Of a stretch of 64,000 nt of DNA, positions 16,594 through 25,182 are shown piece after piece. Source of the stretch: Mycolicibacterium peregrinum (GTDB taxonomy: Bacteria; Actinomycetota; Actinomycetes; Mycobacteriales; Mycobacteriaceae); the NCBI RefSeq assembly GCF_001665785.1, contig NZ_LZSO01000027.1, forward strand, positions 48,742 to 112,741. The letters are read 5' to 3'. Both the position numbers and the translations under genes were made by a program. How positions within the stretch are numbered: the first letter of the stretch is position 1; the number at the start of each line of letters is the position of its first letter. The notes under the pieces are model-generated. The model ran no database searches, was not told the DNA's origin, and worked only from the letters and a program-made list of their open reading frames with translations.

Positions 16594-16923
16594 CTACGGC
16601 CAGGTGCCCTTGGGCCCTGACCGGGGCGCCGGCCCGGCGGGCGGGTGCGTCGTCTGCAGTGCCGCCCCTGGAACCGGGGTGTTCTGCAGTGCACCGAGGC
16701 ACAGGCCCAGACGCCCAGGGAGGCAAGGGATGTTGCCGGAGCCGCCCAAGCTGTTGCTCGGGCTGTTCTCCGACCAGCAGATCCCGGTGGTCGGGTCCAG
16801 AGTGCTGCCTCCCGGACAGGGCGCCGACGTCGCCGACGGAGCTGCCGCCAGGACCGCGGAGGCCAGCATCGTGCTGCACAGAGTCGCCAACAGGAGCTCG
16901 GGTGCCCTGGTTCTGATCAACAT
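16594..16923 (-). CDS. small secreted cysteine-containing protein, unknown function
   Basis: A 109-residue protein with an N-terminal signal peptide (hydrophobic LLLATLCSTMLASAVLAAA, cleavage likely after SATSA) and a mature part with four cysteines in PCPGGSTLDPTTGICW and IPCLPGRLGLC, which could form two disulfides outside the cell, then a Pro/Gly-rich tail. I do not recognise the family. GGAGA lies about 8 bases before the ATG. It follows the LpqN-like lipoprotein gene by 13 bases and is probably in its operon. Neither gene is at this place in M. tuberculosis. Confidence 0.6.
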   Translation of the reverse strand: MLIRTRAPELLLATLCSTMLASAVLAAAPSATSAPCPGGSTLDPTTGICWSENSPSNSLGGSGNIPCLPGRLGLCLGALQNTPVPGAALQTTHPPAGPAPRSGPKGTWP

Positions 16924-16936
16924 GTCATGGTCTCCG

Positions 16937-17614
16937 CTACGGGGTGATCTTGGTCTGCTCGTCGATGACCTTGGCTGCGTCGATCACCACATCCTTCTGC
17001 CCTTCTGGGGCATCGGCGTTGAGTTGCAGCACGAACAGGGCGTCGTTGCCGGGGATGACAACGGTCTTCTGGGCGATCACGCGCGCTTCGCCGTTGTGCG
17101 TGTAGGTGCCGGCTGACCGGACCGCCTCGAAGCCACCCAGCGTGGCCTTCTCGGGATCCATCACCGACTTGTAGTCCGGCAGGTTCTGCGACATCCCTGG
17201 CGCGTACTCAAGGACCTCGGCCGCTTCCACGTCGCCCGTCAGCTTCGATGCGATGGCGATGATGGCCGGTGGATCGGCAGGGTCCACCGGCTTGTCGTAG
17301 ACGATGGCGCCGTAGGCCCAGTCTGGCGTCTTGTCCCCCGCGCTACTCCAGTCCGGAGGGAACGGGAAGTCGAAATCCGGCGTGCCGGGATCGCCGGGTT
17401 TGAACGGTGTCTCGGCGATCTTGTTCTCGGTGATGTAGTCGTTGATCGTCTTGTTCGGACCGGTGATGTTCGGCCGATCCGCCGCGGTACTCGTGGTCGT
17501 CGCCGCCGAGGTGGCACCGGCGGAGGTTGTGGGCTCGGTCTTGGTGTCAGTCCCACACCCGACAAGCGAAATGCCCACGCCGGCCGCCACCAAGCCCGCC
17601 AAGAGCTTTCTCAT
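16937..17614 (-). CDS. LpqN/LpqT-type lipoprotein
   Basis: A 225-residue exported lipoprotein: n-region MRKLL, hydrophobic core, lipobox LVGC (Cys20), then a Thr/Ser/Ala-rich linker and a globular domain with the Lpp-LpqN pattern (INDYITENKIAETPF near the start; YAPGMSQNLPDYKSV and GGFEAVRSAGTYTHNGEARVIAQKTVVIPG in the middle; a C-terminal helix VVIDAAKVIDEQTKI). Members of this family bind cell-envelope proteins, for example LpqN with MmpL3 partners; the partner here is unknown. It heads a two-gene unit with the small secreted protein and sits between the bcc genes and mmpS3. Confidence 0.75.
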   Translation of the reverse strand: MRKLLAGLVAAGVGISLVGCGTDTKTEPTTSAGATSAATTTSTAADRPNITGPNKTINDYITENKIAETPFKPGDPGTPDFDFPFPPDWSSAGDKTPDWAYGAIVYDKPVDPADPPAIIAIASKLTGDVEAAEVLEYAPGMSQNLPDYKSVMDPEKATLGGFEAVRSAGTYTHNGEARVIAQKTVVIPGNDALFVLQLNADAPEGQKDVVIDAAKVIDEQTKITP

Positions 17615-17728
17615 GCGCGGCCTCGCCTTCCGTGTCGTTGACCCCTTGTCCGCACCTGGACATCGAGGCTACGCAGCGGGCGGTACGTTTCGCAGCAAAA
17701 CCCGGGATGCTCTGGGCCTCGGGCGAGT

Positions 17729-18310
17729 TCAGGAGGGCAACGCGTCGAACTGGCGCACCGCCACGATCGGCAGCGCGACGATGCCGACAATGACCACACC
17801 GGCCAGGCCATAAAGGCACCAGGCCGCCACCTCACTGCCGGTCGCCATCAGATAGGTGGCCAGCCCGATGGCCGCTGCTCCCAGCCCGATGGCGCAGACG
17901 AGCGCCAGGATGCACCGCAGCCACAGCGCCTCGGCCGCGGCAGCGGCGGCGCCGTTGCCCGCGGTGTAGCGGCTCATCTCGACCGGCGCGGCCCGGTAGC
18001 TGCCGCCGATCGGGCGTGGTGAGCGGGCCGGCGGCTGGGGCCGGCGTCCGGGCTGGCGATTGTCGGCCTGAGCTCGGGCCCGCAACAGCAGCGGCACGGC
18101 CCCGGCGATCACCAGCACCGACAGACCGATCACGGTGTACAGGACCCAGGGAATGTCGGCATTCTCAGAGCCCTGTGGATGGCTGCGGCCCAGGTCCACC
18201 AGGGCGACGACGGCCGCCACTCCGGCACCCAGCGCCGCGAGCCACACCGCGGCGCAGGCGCCCAGCAAAACCCGGTCGGTGGTCTCGAGTTCGCTGATCG
18301 GCCCGGACAT
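17729..18310 (-). CDS. four-helix membrane protein, Rv2197c-like (DUF2561)
   Basis: A 193-residue integral membrane protein with four hydrophobic segments in two pairs (LLGACAAVWLAALGAGVAAVVALV, VLYTVIGLSVLVIAGAVPLLL, CILALVCAIGLGAAAIGLATYLM, AWCLYGLAGVVIVGIVALPIVAV) and a cytoplasmic Arg/Pro-rich loop between the pairs. Function unknown. The start ATG shares one base with the mmpS3 stop (TGATG), so the two are co-translated. The longer frame to 18466 runs through mmpS3 and is rejected. As far as I recall the Rv2197c family is DUF2561. Confidence 0.7.
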   Translation of the reverse strand: MSGPISELETTDRVLLGACAAVWLAALGAGVAAVVALVDLGRSHPQGSENADIPWVLYTVIGLSVLVIAGAVPLLLRARAQADNRQPGRRPQPPARSPRPIGGSYRAAPVEMSRYTAGNGAAAAAAEALWLRCILALVCAIGLGAAAIGLATYLMATGSEVAAWCLYGLAGVVIVGIVALPIVAVRQFDALPS

Positions 18311-19185
18311 CAGCAGGCAGTCTGTGCGGAGTTGTTGGCGTTGGACGAGAGGACCGTGCCGTCGCTCGCCGTGATCGAGCAGTTCAGTCTGCTGACCAGG
18401 AACAGGCTGGACGCCTCGACCGAGCCGACATCCGAGTTGGAGATCGGGGTCATCGTGAAGGTCCATGGGATGTAGACGTTGCGCAGGGTGCGCCGGTTTC
18501 CGTTCCCGTCGACATAGGTGATCGTGATGATGTCACCCGGCGCCTTGGTCCCCGTCACCGAATACGTCACCTGACGCGGTCCGGCATGCGTCGTGGTGGT
18601 GGTCGGCGGGGCCGACGACGTACCCGGGGCCGGCGGAGGTGCCTCGCTGGGCGCAGGCGCCGGCGGGGGTGGCTCGGTCACCGTCACGGTCTCCGGCGGC
18701 GGCGGAGGCGGCAGTTCCTCGGACGTGGGAGGTGGCGGGGGAGGCGGAGGCGGAGTCGTCGTGGTGATCTCGTCCTGCACCGGCGGCGCCGACGTGGTGG
18801 TGCTCGGCTTCGGCGTGGCCAGGTTGGCGGTGTCCTCGTCCCGGGTGACCAGGACGGCCACCGAGGCCACCAGGGCGACCGCGGCGATGATGGCGGTGAT
18901 ACCGACCACCCACGGCCAGCGCGGCGGTGGGGCCGTGTCGACCAGTTCGGTCGCCGGGTCGTAGTCGTCGTAGTCGTAGAGCGCCACATCGGCAGGCACG
19001 TAGGGCCCACTGGTGAACTGCTCCGACTCGGGCGCGGAGTATGCCTGCGAGTAGAACTCCGTCTCGCCGCCGTCCGCGTCAGCGCCCGTCACCGGAGTCC
19101 GATCCTCGGGTGCGGAGTGTTTTCCGGGTTGATCCGGCAAATCAGAACCGGAGGCACCCGGTTCCGGGGGATTCGGCCCGCTCAT
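18310..19185 (-). CDS. mmpS3: membrane protein MmpS3
   Basis: A 291-residue MmpS-family protein: an acidic cytoplasmic N-terminus of about 90 residues, one transmembrane helix (WVVGITAIIAAVALVASVAVLVT), a long Pro/Thr/Glu low-complexity stretch (residues about 125-200), and a C-terminal MmpS domain beginning RQVTYSVTGTKAPGDIITITYVDGNG. Other MmpS proteins partner MmpL transporters, but MmpS3 has no mmpL beside it, here or in M. tuberculosis (Rv2198c), and has been linked to cell growth and division. SD-like GAAGGA lies about 10 bases before the ATG. It is overlapped at its stop by the DUF2561-like gene. Confidence 0.88.
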   Translation of the reverse strand: MSGPNPPEPGASGSDLPDQPGKHSAPEDRTPVTGADADGGETEFYSQAYSAPESEQFTSGPYVPADVALYDYDDYDPATELVDTAPPPRWPWVVGITAIIAAVALVASVAVLVTRDEDTANLATPKPSTTTSAPPVQDEITTTTPPPPPPPPPTSEELPPPPPPETVTVTEPPPPAPAPSEAPPPAPGTSSAPPTTTTTHAGPRQVTYSVTGTKAPGDIITITYVDGNGNRRTLRNVYIPWTFTMTPISNSDVGSVEASSLFLVSRLNCSITASDGTVLSSNANNSAQTAC

Positions 19186-19323
19186 CTACGCCTATCCTTC
19201 TCGACAACTTCACTGCCACGCGGAACGAACGAGACCGTTCGCTGGTGACAGCGCCCCGGCAACATTACCCAACGAGGTGAAGCCGGCGAGTCGGGCGCTG
19301 CCGGTGGCGGATGAAGTGACGGC

Positions 19324-19353
19324 CCGATTGTGACCTGAACAGGCCACAATCGG
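19324..19353 (-). terminator. stem-loop after ctaF
   Basis: CCGATTGTG (19324-19332) pairs perfectly with CACAATCGG (19345-19353), with an inner CCTG/CAGG pair in the loop. It lies 14 bases beyond the ctaF stop on the minus strand and probably ends the ctaC-ctaF transcript. No T-run follows. Confidence 0.6.
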
Positions 19354-19367
19354 CACGTCCGGATGGG

Positions 19368-19787
19368 TCAGTGCTTCTCAGGGCCCCAGTAGTACTCGAA
19401 GACCAGGCCGCTGACCGCCATCAGCACGAAGCAGATGCCTGCCACGATCAGCCACGGGAGCCACAGAGCGGCGCCCACCGCGGCGACCGAGAAGGACAGC
19501 GCGATCAGGATCGGCCACCAGCTGTGCGGCGAGTAGAAGCCCAGTTCCCCTGCGCCGTCACTGATCTCGGCATCTTCGTAGTCCTCGGGGCGGGTGTCGA
19601 GACGCCGCGCCACGAAGCGGAAGAAGGTACCGGTGATCAAGGTCAGGCCAGTGGTGAGCACCAGCGCTGTGGTGCCGGCCCACTCAACGCCGCCGGTGGC
19701 GAACATCGCCGTCAGGACGCCGTAGACCACCGCCGACAGCGCGAAGAACGCCGTGAGGATCTCGAACAGTCGAGCTTCAATATGCAT
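19368..19787 (-). CDS. ctaF: cytochrome c oxidase polypeptide 4 (actinobacterial subunit IV)
   Basis: Small accessory subunit of the aa3 oxidase, 139 residues as in Rv2199c. Four hydrophobic segments are seen (FEILTAFFALSAVVYGVLTAMF, GTTALVLTTGLTLITGTFF, ILIALSFSVAAVGAALWLPW, IVAGICFVLMAVSGLVF) and the conserved ending FEYYWGPEKH. It follows ctaC by 12 bases, consistent with one transcript for the two oxidase subunits on the minus strand, while ctaE is encoded with the bcc genes on the plus strand. Confidence 0.93.
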   Translation of the reverse strand: MHIEARLFEILTAFFALSAVVYGVLTAMFATGGVEWAGTTALVLTTGLTLITGTFFRFVARRLDTRPEDYEDAEISDGAGELGFYSPHSWWPILIALSFSVAAVGAALWLPWLIVAGICFVLMAVSGLVFEYYWGPEKH

Positions 19788-19799
19788 TGCGTGTAGCCC

Positions 19800-20837
19800 C
19801 TACTTGCTCGCCTGCGGTGCCTGCTCACCGCGTCGGGTATCGAACGGGTGCGTGGTGGTGGCCAGCGGCGGCTGGTTGATGGCCGCCAACGCCTCGGCAT
19901 TGGTCTTGCCTGCGTTGCGCTGGTCGATGTAAGCCTTGAAGTCATTGGGCTCCACGACCCGGACCTCGAAGTTCATCATCGAGTGGTAGGTGCCGCACAT
20001 CTCGGTGCAACGCCCGACGAACGCGCCGGTCTGCTCGATCTTGCTGACCTGGAAGATGTGGTCCGAGTGGTTGGCCACCGGCTCGGGCATCACGTCGCGC
20101 TTGAAGAGGAACTCCGGCACCCAGAAACCGTGGATCACATCCGCGGAGTTGAGCTGGAACTCGATGCGCTTGCCCACCGGGAGAACCAGCACCGGGATCT
20201 CGGTCGAGGTACCCAGGGTCTCGATCTTGTCGAAGTTCAGGTAGGTGCGGTCCTCGGGGTTGAGGCCCCGGATCGCGCCGACCCGCTCTTCACCGTGGGC
20301 GCCCTTACCCTCGGGCTTGGACGTCATCGCGGCCTTGCGCTCGGCGTCGACACCGTCGTAATCGAACGTGCCGTCGGCGTAGTCGATCTTCTGGTAGCCG
20401 AACTTCCAGTTCCACTGGAAGGCGGTCACGTCGATGACGACCTCGGGGTTCGGGTCCTTGTGCAGCATGCGCTCCTGGACCACCACGGTGAAGTAGAAGA
20501 GCACCGAGATGATGAGGAACGGGACGACCGTCAGCACCAGCTCCAGCGGCATGTTGTAGCCGAACTGGCGCGGAAGCTCGGTGTCGCCCTTCTTCTTCCG
20601 GTGGAACGCACTCGACCAGAAGATCAGAGCCCACACGATGGCGCCCACCACGAAGGACGCAATCACGGAGCCGATCCACAGCTCTCGGTTGAGTTTGCCC
20701 TCCGGGGTGATTCCGGTCGGCCAACCGAGCGCGAGTGCGTCCTGCCAGCTGCAGCCGCTCAGCAAGAGTGCTGAGCCACCCAGGACAATGGTCAACAACG
20801 CCGCTCGGGCCACCTTCTTAAGCCCGCGAGGTGTCAC
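19800..20837 (-). CDS. ctaC: cytochrome c oxidase subunit II
   Basis: The CuA-bearing subunit that receives electrons from QcrC. The 345-residue protein has a lipobox LLSGC (Cys29), two transmembrane helices (IGSVIASFVVGAIVWALIFW and LELVLTVVPFLIISVLFYFTVV) and an exported cupredoxin domain with the CuA motif CTEMCGTYHSMM and VIHGFWVPEF. An insertion of about 40 residues (DVDAERKAAMTSKPEGKGAHG) within the cupredoxin domain is typical of mycobacteria. GTG start; AGGAGG lies 7 bases upstream. It is divergent from asnB across 190 bases. Confidence 0.95.
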   Translation of the reverse strand: MTPRGLKKVARAALLTIVLGGSALLLSGCSWQDALALGWPTGITPEGKLNRELWIGSVIASFVVGAIVWALIFWSSAFHRKKKGDTELPRQFGYNMPLELVLTVVPFLIISVLFYFTVVVQERMLHKDPNPEVVIDVTAFQWNWKFGYQKIDYADGTFDYDGVDAERKAAMTSKPEGKGAHGEERVGAIRGLNPEDRTYLNFDKIETLGTSTEIPVLVLPVGKRIEFQLNSADVIHGFWVPEFLFKRDVMPEPVANHSDHIFQVSKIEQTGAFVGRCTEMCGTYHSMMNFEVRVVEPNDFKAYIDQRNAGKTNAEALAAINQPPLATTTHPFDTRRGEQAPQASK

Positions 20838-20894
20838 GTTGGCGCCTCCTAGATCGGTATTTCGCGACCGCGACCGGTCGTTGTTTTGCGAATA

Positions 20895-20907
20895 CTACGC
20901 AGCGTAG
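20895..20907. promoter_or_regulatory. short inverted repeat in the ctaC-asnB divergent region
   Basis: CTACG-CAG-CGTAG (5-3-5) lies in the 190-base divergent spacer, about 60 bases before the ctaC start and 120 before asnB. It could be an operator for either gene; no regulator is known to me for this motif. Confidence 0.25.
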
Positions 20908-21015
20908 ACCACGCCGGTCCACGGGAGCGAAGCGACTCGGGAATGGGATCGCAACGCGAGCCGAACCACCGGCGCAACCGCGCGGGTGGTGGTCTCGGGG
21001 AGCCGCCGGATCAGA

Positions 21016-21021
21016 CATACT
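21016..21021 (+). promoter_or_regulatory. -10 element of asnB, probable leaderless transcript
   Basis: CATACT ends 6 bases before the GTG-TGC start of asnB. The nearest purine-rich stretch is over 20 bases upstream of the start, too far for a Shine-Dalgarno. Confidence 0.45.
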
Positions 21022-21027
21022 GGCGCG

Positions 21028-22992
21028 GTGTGCGGACTGCTCGCCTTGGTAACTGACCCAGCCCAATCCACCCAGGGTGACGCCTCCCCCGACGCCGGAT
21101 CGCGGCTGGTCGACGCGGTGGCGGGCGCCTCCCACCTGATGCGTCACCGCGGGCCCGACGAGCCCGGCACGTGGGCCGACACCAGCGGCGACGCCACTGT
21201 GGTGCTCGGTTTCAACCGGCTGTCGATCATCGACATCGCGCACAGTCACCAGCCGTTGCGCTGGGGACCCGCCGACGCGCCGGACCGCTACGCACTCGTC
21301 TTCAACGGTGAGATCTACAACTACCTCGAGTTGCGTGAAGAGCTGCGCGGCGCCGGTGCCGTATTTCACACCGACGGCGACGGCGAGGCCATCGTCGCGG
21401 CGTACCACCACTGGGGCGCCGACGCGCTGAATCTGCTGCGCGGCATGTTCGCGTTCGCGATATGGGACACCGTCGAGCGTGAATTGTTCTGCGCCAGGGA
21501 CCCGTTCGGCATCAAACCGCTGTTCATGGCCACCGGGCCGGGAGGCACCGCGGTGGGCAGCGAGAAGAAGTGCCTGCTGGGCCTGGCCGACATTCTCGGG
21601 CTGGACCTGGGCATCGACGAACGGGCGGTGCAGCACTACACCGTGCTGCAGTACGTACCCGAACCCGAGACGCTGCACCGCGGCATCCGCCGACTGGAGT
21701 CGGGCAGCTACGCACGCCTGAAGCCAGGTGGCCGTCCCGAGGTGACGCGCTACTTCTTCCCGAAGTTCAATGCGGTGCCTTTCGTCAAGGGCGCCGAGCA
21801 GTCCCGCTACGACGAGATCACCGCCGCCCTCGAGGATTCCGTCGCCAAGCACATGCGCGCCGACGTGACGGTCGGTGCGTTCCTGTCCGGCGGTATCGAT
21901 TCGACGGCCACCGCGGCACTGGCGATGCGACACAACCCCCGGCTGATCACCTTCACGACCGGATTCGAGCGGGAGGGCTTCTCCGAGGTGGACGTGGCCG
22001 TCGCGTCCGCCGAGGCCATCGGCGCCCGGCATGTCACCAAGGTGGTCAGCCAGGCAGAGTTCGTCGAGGCGCTGCCCGAGATCGTCTGGTACCTGGACGA
22101 ACCGGTGGCCGACCCGGCCCTGGTGCCGCTGTTCTTCATCGCCCGCGAAGCCCGCAAGCACGTGAAGGTCGTGCTGTCCGGCGAGGGTGCCGACGAGTTG
22201 TTCGGCGGCTACACGATCTACCGGGAACCGTTGTCGCTGCGGCCTTTCGACTATCTGCCGCGTCCGGTGCGCAAGTCGCTGGGCAAAGCCTCCAAGCCGC
22301 TGCCCGAGGGCATGCGCGGCAAGAGCCTGCTGCACCGCGGTTCGCTGACGCTCGAGGAGCGCTATTACGGCAATGCCCGCAGCTTCTCCGATGAGCAGCT
22401 GCGGGCGGTGCTTCCGGGTTTCCGGCCGGAGTGGACGCACACCGACGTCACTGCCCCGATATACGCCGAATCGCGGGGCTGGGATCCGGTGGCCCGCATG
22501 CAGCACATCGATCTGTTCACCTGGCTGCGCGGCGACATCCTGGTCAAGGCGGACAAGATCACCATGGCCAACTCACTGGAACTGCGGGTGCCGTTCCTGG
22601 ACCCCGAGGTGTTCGCGGTGGCGTCCCGGCTGCCCGTCGATGAGAAGATCACGCGCTCGACCACCAAGTACGCGCTGCGCCGGGCACTGGAGCCGATCAT
22701 TCCGCCCCATGTGCTCAATCGGCCCAAGCTGGGCTTCCCGGTGCCGATCCGGCACTGGCTGCGCGCCGGAGAGCTGATGGACTGGGCCTATGCCATGACC
22801 GCGTCATCGCAGGCCGGGGCGTATGTCGACGTCGCCGCCGTGCGCACCATGCTCGACGAGCACCGCAACGGCGTCAGCGATCACAGCCGCCGGCTGTGGA
22901 CCGTGCTGATCTTCATGCTGTGGCACGCCATCTTCATCGAGCACAGCGTCACCCCGCAGATCAAGGAACCGCACTACCCGGTACAGCTCTAG
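21028..22992 (+). CDS. asnB: glutamine-dependent amidotransferase AsnB (asparagine synthase type; LtsA-like)
   Basis: A 654-residue class II glutamine amidotransferase. Start GTG 21028 places Cys2 as the N-terminal nucleophile (MCGLLALV) after removal of Met. The glutaminase domain (RHRGPDEPG, FNGEIYNY, DGDGE) covers about 1-225, and the synthetase domain has the PP-loop SGGIDSTATAAL near residue 289. In Corynebacteriales this orthologue (LtsA, Rv2201) is reported to amidate meso-diaminopimelate of peptidoglycan, and loss causes lysozyme and antibiotic sensitivity, so asparagine synthesis may not be its main task. It converges on adoK across a hairpin. Confidence 0.9.
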   Translation: MCGLLALVTDPAQSTQGDASPDAGSRLVDAVAGASHLMRHRGPDEPGTWADTSGDATVVLGFNRLSIIDIAHSHQPLRWGPADAPDRYALVFNGEIYNYLELREELRGAGAVFHTDGDGEAIVAAYHHWGADALNLLRGMFAFAIWDTVERELFCARDPFGIKPLFMATGPGGTAVGSEKKCLLGLADILGLDLGIDERAVQHYTVLQYVPEPETLHRGIRRLESGSYARLKPGGRPEVTRYFFPKFNAVPFVKGAEQSRYDEITAALEDSVAKHMRADVTVGAFLSGGIDSTATAALAMRHNPRLITFTTGFEREGFSEVDVAVASAEAIGARHVTKVVSQAEFVEALPEIVWYLDEPVADPALVPLFFIAREARKHVKVVLSGEGADELFGGYTIYREPLSLRPFDYLPRPVRKSLGKASKPLPEGMRGKSLLHRGSLTLEERYYGNARSFSDEQLRAVLPGFRPEWTHTDVTAPIYAESRGWDPVARMQHIDLFTWLRGDILVKADKITMANSLELRVPFLDPEVFAVASRLPVDEKITRSTTKYALRRALEPIIPPHVLNRPKLGFPVPIRHWLRAGELMDWAYAMTASSQAGAYVDVAAVRTMLDEHRNGVSDHSRRLWTVLIFMLWHAIFIEHSVTPQIKEPHYPVQL

Positions 22993-22994
22993 GC

Positions 22995-23021
22995 GGCTCT
23001 AGGCCCATCGGGCCCAGAGCC
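22995..23021. terminator. hairpin between convergent asnB and adoK
   Basis: GGCTCTAGGCCC and GGGCCCAGAGCC form a 12-bp stem with one mismatch around loop ATC. It begins 2 bases after the asnB stop and ends 10 bases before the adoK stop, and could end both transcripts. The element GCTCTAGGC occurs several times in this short spacer. Confidence 0.65.
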
Positions 23022-23030
23022 GGCCAGGCT

Positions 23031-24005
23031 CTAGGCCAGCGCCTTGCCGATCTCGGCACCGGCCTCGGCGCCGTAGGCGTCGGTCAGGCGCTGCACCGCT
23101 TCGGCGGCATCCCAGGTCCACTCCTGGGGGCCGGTCGCCTCGAGCACCAGCACCGCGACCAGAGAGGCCAGCTGCGCGGAGCGCTCCAGGCTCAATCCCG
23201 CGCTACGCCCGGTCAGGAAGCCTGCCCGGAAGGCGTCGCCGATACCGGTGGGGTCGGCCTGATGCTTCTCCGGCACGACGCCGACGTGCACGAACGTGCC
23301 GTCGGAGCTGACCAGATCGACGCCCTTGGCACCGAGGGTGGTGACGCGCATGCCGATCTGGCTCATCACCTGAGCCTCACTCCAGCCCGATTTCTGAAGC
23401 AGCAGGTCCCACTCGTAGTCGTTGGTGAACAGATAGGTGGCGCCGTTGATGAGCTTGCGGATCTCGTCACCGGAGAGCCGGGCCAACTGCTGGGAGGGGT
23501 CGGCGGCGAAGGCCAGGCCGAGCTTGCGGCACTCCTCGGTGTGCAGGAACATCGCCTCGGGATCGTTGGCGCCGACGATCACCAGCTCGGGCTTGCCGAT
23601 GCGGTCCACCAGGTCGGCCAGGGAGATGTTGCGCGCCTCCGACATCGCACCCGGGTAGAACGAGGCGATCTGGGCCATGTCCTCGTCGGTGGTGCAGACG
23701 AATCGGGCGGTGTAGGCGCTGTCGGAGATCAGCACGTTGCCGCAGTCGACGTTGGCGCCTTCCAGCCAGGTCCGGTACTCGGCGAAATCCTGGCCGGCGG
23801 CACCCACCAGCGCGACATCGCCGCCGAGGGCGCCGATCGCGAAGGCCATGTTGCCCGCGACTCCCCCACGGTGGATCACCAGATCGTCGACCAGGAAGCT
23901 CAGCGACACCTTTTGCAGGTGGTCCGCCAGCAGTTGCTCGGAGAATTTGCCCGGGAACCGCATCAGGTGGTCGGTCGCGATGGATCCGGTAACTGCGATG
24001 GTCAC
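23031..24005 (-). CDS. adoK: adenosine kinase (PfkB/ribokinase family)
   Basis: Phosphorylates adenosine to AMP in purine salvage; 324 residues, the same as Rv2202c, which was shown to be an unusual, ribokinase-like adenosine kinase rather than a sugar kinase. The substrate end has the PfkB signature I (IHRGGVAGNMAFAIGALGGDV), and signature II with the catalytic Asp is DPTGIGDAFRAGFLTG near residue 255. GTG start with AGGGGTGA about 9 bases upstream. It is transcribed divergently from the membrane protein gene at 24179 and converges on asnB. Confidence 0.9.
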   Translation of the reverse strand: MTIAVTGSIATDHLMRFPGKFSEQLLADHLQKVSLSFLVDDLVIHRGGVAGNMAFAIGALGGDVALVGAAGQDFAEYRTWLEGANVDCGNVLISDSAYTARFVCTTDEDMAQIASFYPGAMSEARNISLADLVDRIGKPELVIVGANDPEAMFLHTEECRKLGLAFAADPSQQLARLSGDEIRKLINGATYLFTNDYEWDLLLQKSGWSEAQVMSQIGMRVTTLGAKGVDLVSSDGTFVHVGVVPEKHQADPTGIGDAFRAGFLTGRSAGLSLERSAQLASLVAVLVLEATGPQEWTWDAAEAVQRLTDAYGAEAGAEIGKALA

Positions 24006-24178
24006 GTGGTGTCACCCCTCATTTCGTTAAGTCGGCTACATAACAGTACCCGCGCGGGCCTTCCGGCGATTTGCGCGCACAGTCGCACCTCGTGGGTTGC
24101 GCTAACCTGCGTATAACCGTATTCCCGGTCACCGTAGACGGCTGGCCCACCTCCAGATCACGCGGGGAGCGTCATTTG

Positions 24179-24805
24179 ATGACTGGTTCCTACCAGTACC
24201 CCGAGCACATTCCGCCCCAGCCCTATCCCGAGCCGGTGCCGACCGAACCGTCGGCATACCCCGGGATGCTCCCGCCGCCGGTGCCCTACCCCACGCGGCG
24301 GCGCTGGCCCAAGATTCTGGCGGCGCTGCTGGTGATGGCGGCGCTGGGCGGGGTGCTGACAGCCGTGCTGGTCGCGGGCCGGCGTGGGGCCGCGGCGCCG
24401 GTGGTGGTCTCCGACGCGCGGGCACAGGCCGCGATCCAGGAGTACCTCGACGCGCTGCTCGACGGGGATGACGAAACCATTGCGCGGCACACCCTGTGTG
24501 GGCTGTACGACGGGGTCAAGGATCGCAAGGCAGACCTCGCAGTGGCCGGCCTTGCCAGTGACGCATTTCAGAAGCAATTCAGCCACGTCGAGGTGACGGG
24601 CATCGACGCGAACGTGCCGTGGTCCACCACGCAGGCTCAGGTGCTATTCACCATGCGCGTCGCACCGGCCAGTGGGTCGGCCCGAGGCCAAAGCTCCAGC
24701 GGCCAGGAACAGCAGGGTGTGGCACAGCTACTGGTACAGAAAGACGGAAAGAACGAGCACGTTCTCGTCTGCTCGTATGTACTGCGCACCAGCGGCCAAT
24801 ACTGA
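24179..24805 (+). CDS. single-pass membrane protein, Rv2203-like
   Basis: A 208-residue protein: a Pro/Tyr-rich cytoplasmic N-terminus (residues 1-40), one transmembrane helix (ILAALLVMAALGGVLTAVLVAG) and an extracytoplasmic domain with an NTF2/DUF4878-like look (QAAIQEYLDALLDGDDETIARHTLCGLYDGVKD; then LFTMRVAP and a C-terminal strand VLVCSYVLRT). Two cysteines (HTLCGLY, LVCSY) could pair. Function unknown. The ATG at 24179 is preceded by GGGGAG; a frame extension to 24071 lacks support. The same arrangement, divergent from adoK, is found in M. tuberculosis. Confidence 0.7.
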   Translation: MTGSYQYPEHIPPQPYPEPVPTEPSAYPGMLPPPVPYPTRRRWPKILAALLVMAALGGVLTAVLVAGRRGAAAPVVVSDARAQAAIQEYLDALLDGDDETIARHTLCGLYDGVKDRKADLAVAGLASDAFQKQFSHVEVTGIDANVPWSTTQAQVLFTMRVAPASGSARGQSSSGQEQQGVAQLLVQKDGKNEHVLVCSYVLRTSGQY

Positions 24806-24825
24806 CCGCTGGGCGTCAGCTCACG

Positions 24826-25182
24826 TCAGTTGAAGGAGTCGCCGCAGGCGCAGGAGCCCGTGGCGTTCGGGTTGTCGATCGTGAAGCCCTGCTTCTCGAT
24901 GGAGTCGACGAAGTCGATGGTGGCGCCCTGGACATACGGCGCGCTCATCCGGTCGACGACCAGCTTCACGCCGCCGAACTCGGCATTGAGGTCACCGTCG
25001 AGGGTGCGGTCGTCGAAGAACAGGTTGTAACGCAGGCCGGCGCAGCCGCCCGGCTGAACCGCGATACGCAGCGCGAGGTCGTCGCGGCCTTCCTGGTCCA
25101 GCAGCGCCTTCGCCTTCGTCGCCGCAGCGTCGGACAGGGTCACACCGTGGGTTTCGGTGGAGGTGGCGTCCTGAACAGTCAT
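24826..25182 (-). CDS. A-type iron-sulfur carrier protein (HesB/IscA/ErpA family, Rv2204c-like)
   Basis: A 118-residue A-type carrier, same length as Rv2204c, that passes Fe-S clusters to apo-proteins. The three conserved cysteines are present: Cys47 in PGGCAGLRY and Cys111/Cys113 in GSCACGDSF at the C-terminus. It converges on the Rv2203-like gene with about 20 bases between stops. No other Fe-S assembly gene is near, but several Fe-S users (QcrA, LipA) are within the window. Divergent from the DUF3043 gene. Confidence 0.9.
   Translation of the reverse strand: MTVQDATSTETHGVTLSDAAATKAKALLDQEGRDDLALRIAVQPGGCAGLRYNLFFDDRTLDGDLNAEFGGVKLVVDRMSAPYVQGATIDFVDSIEKQGFTIDNPNATGSCACGDSFN

Noticed and set aside
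19226..19241. CGAACG-AGAC-CGTTCG upstream of mmpS3, resembling an SOS box.
   Set aside because: The symmetry gives CGAAC and GTTCG six bases apart instead of four, and the flanking T/A of the LexA consensus are missing.
20818..22506. Long minus-strand frame (562 codons) opposite asnB.
   Set aside because: Same GC-skew shadow; low-complexity Arg/Gly/Val composition, no start signal and no domain.
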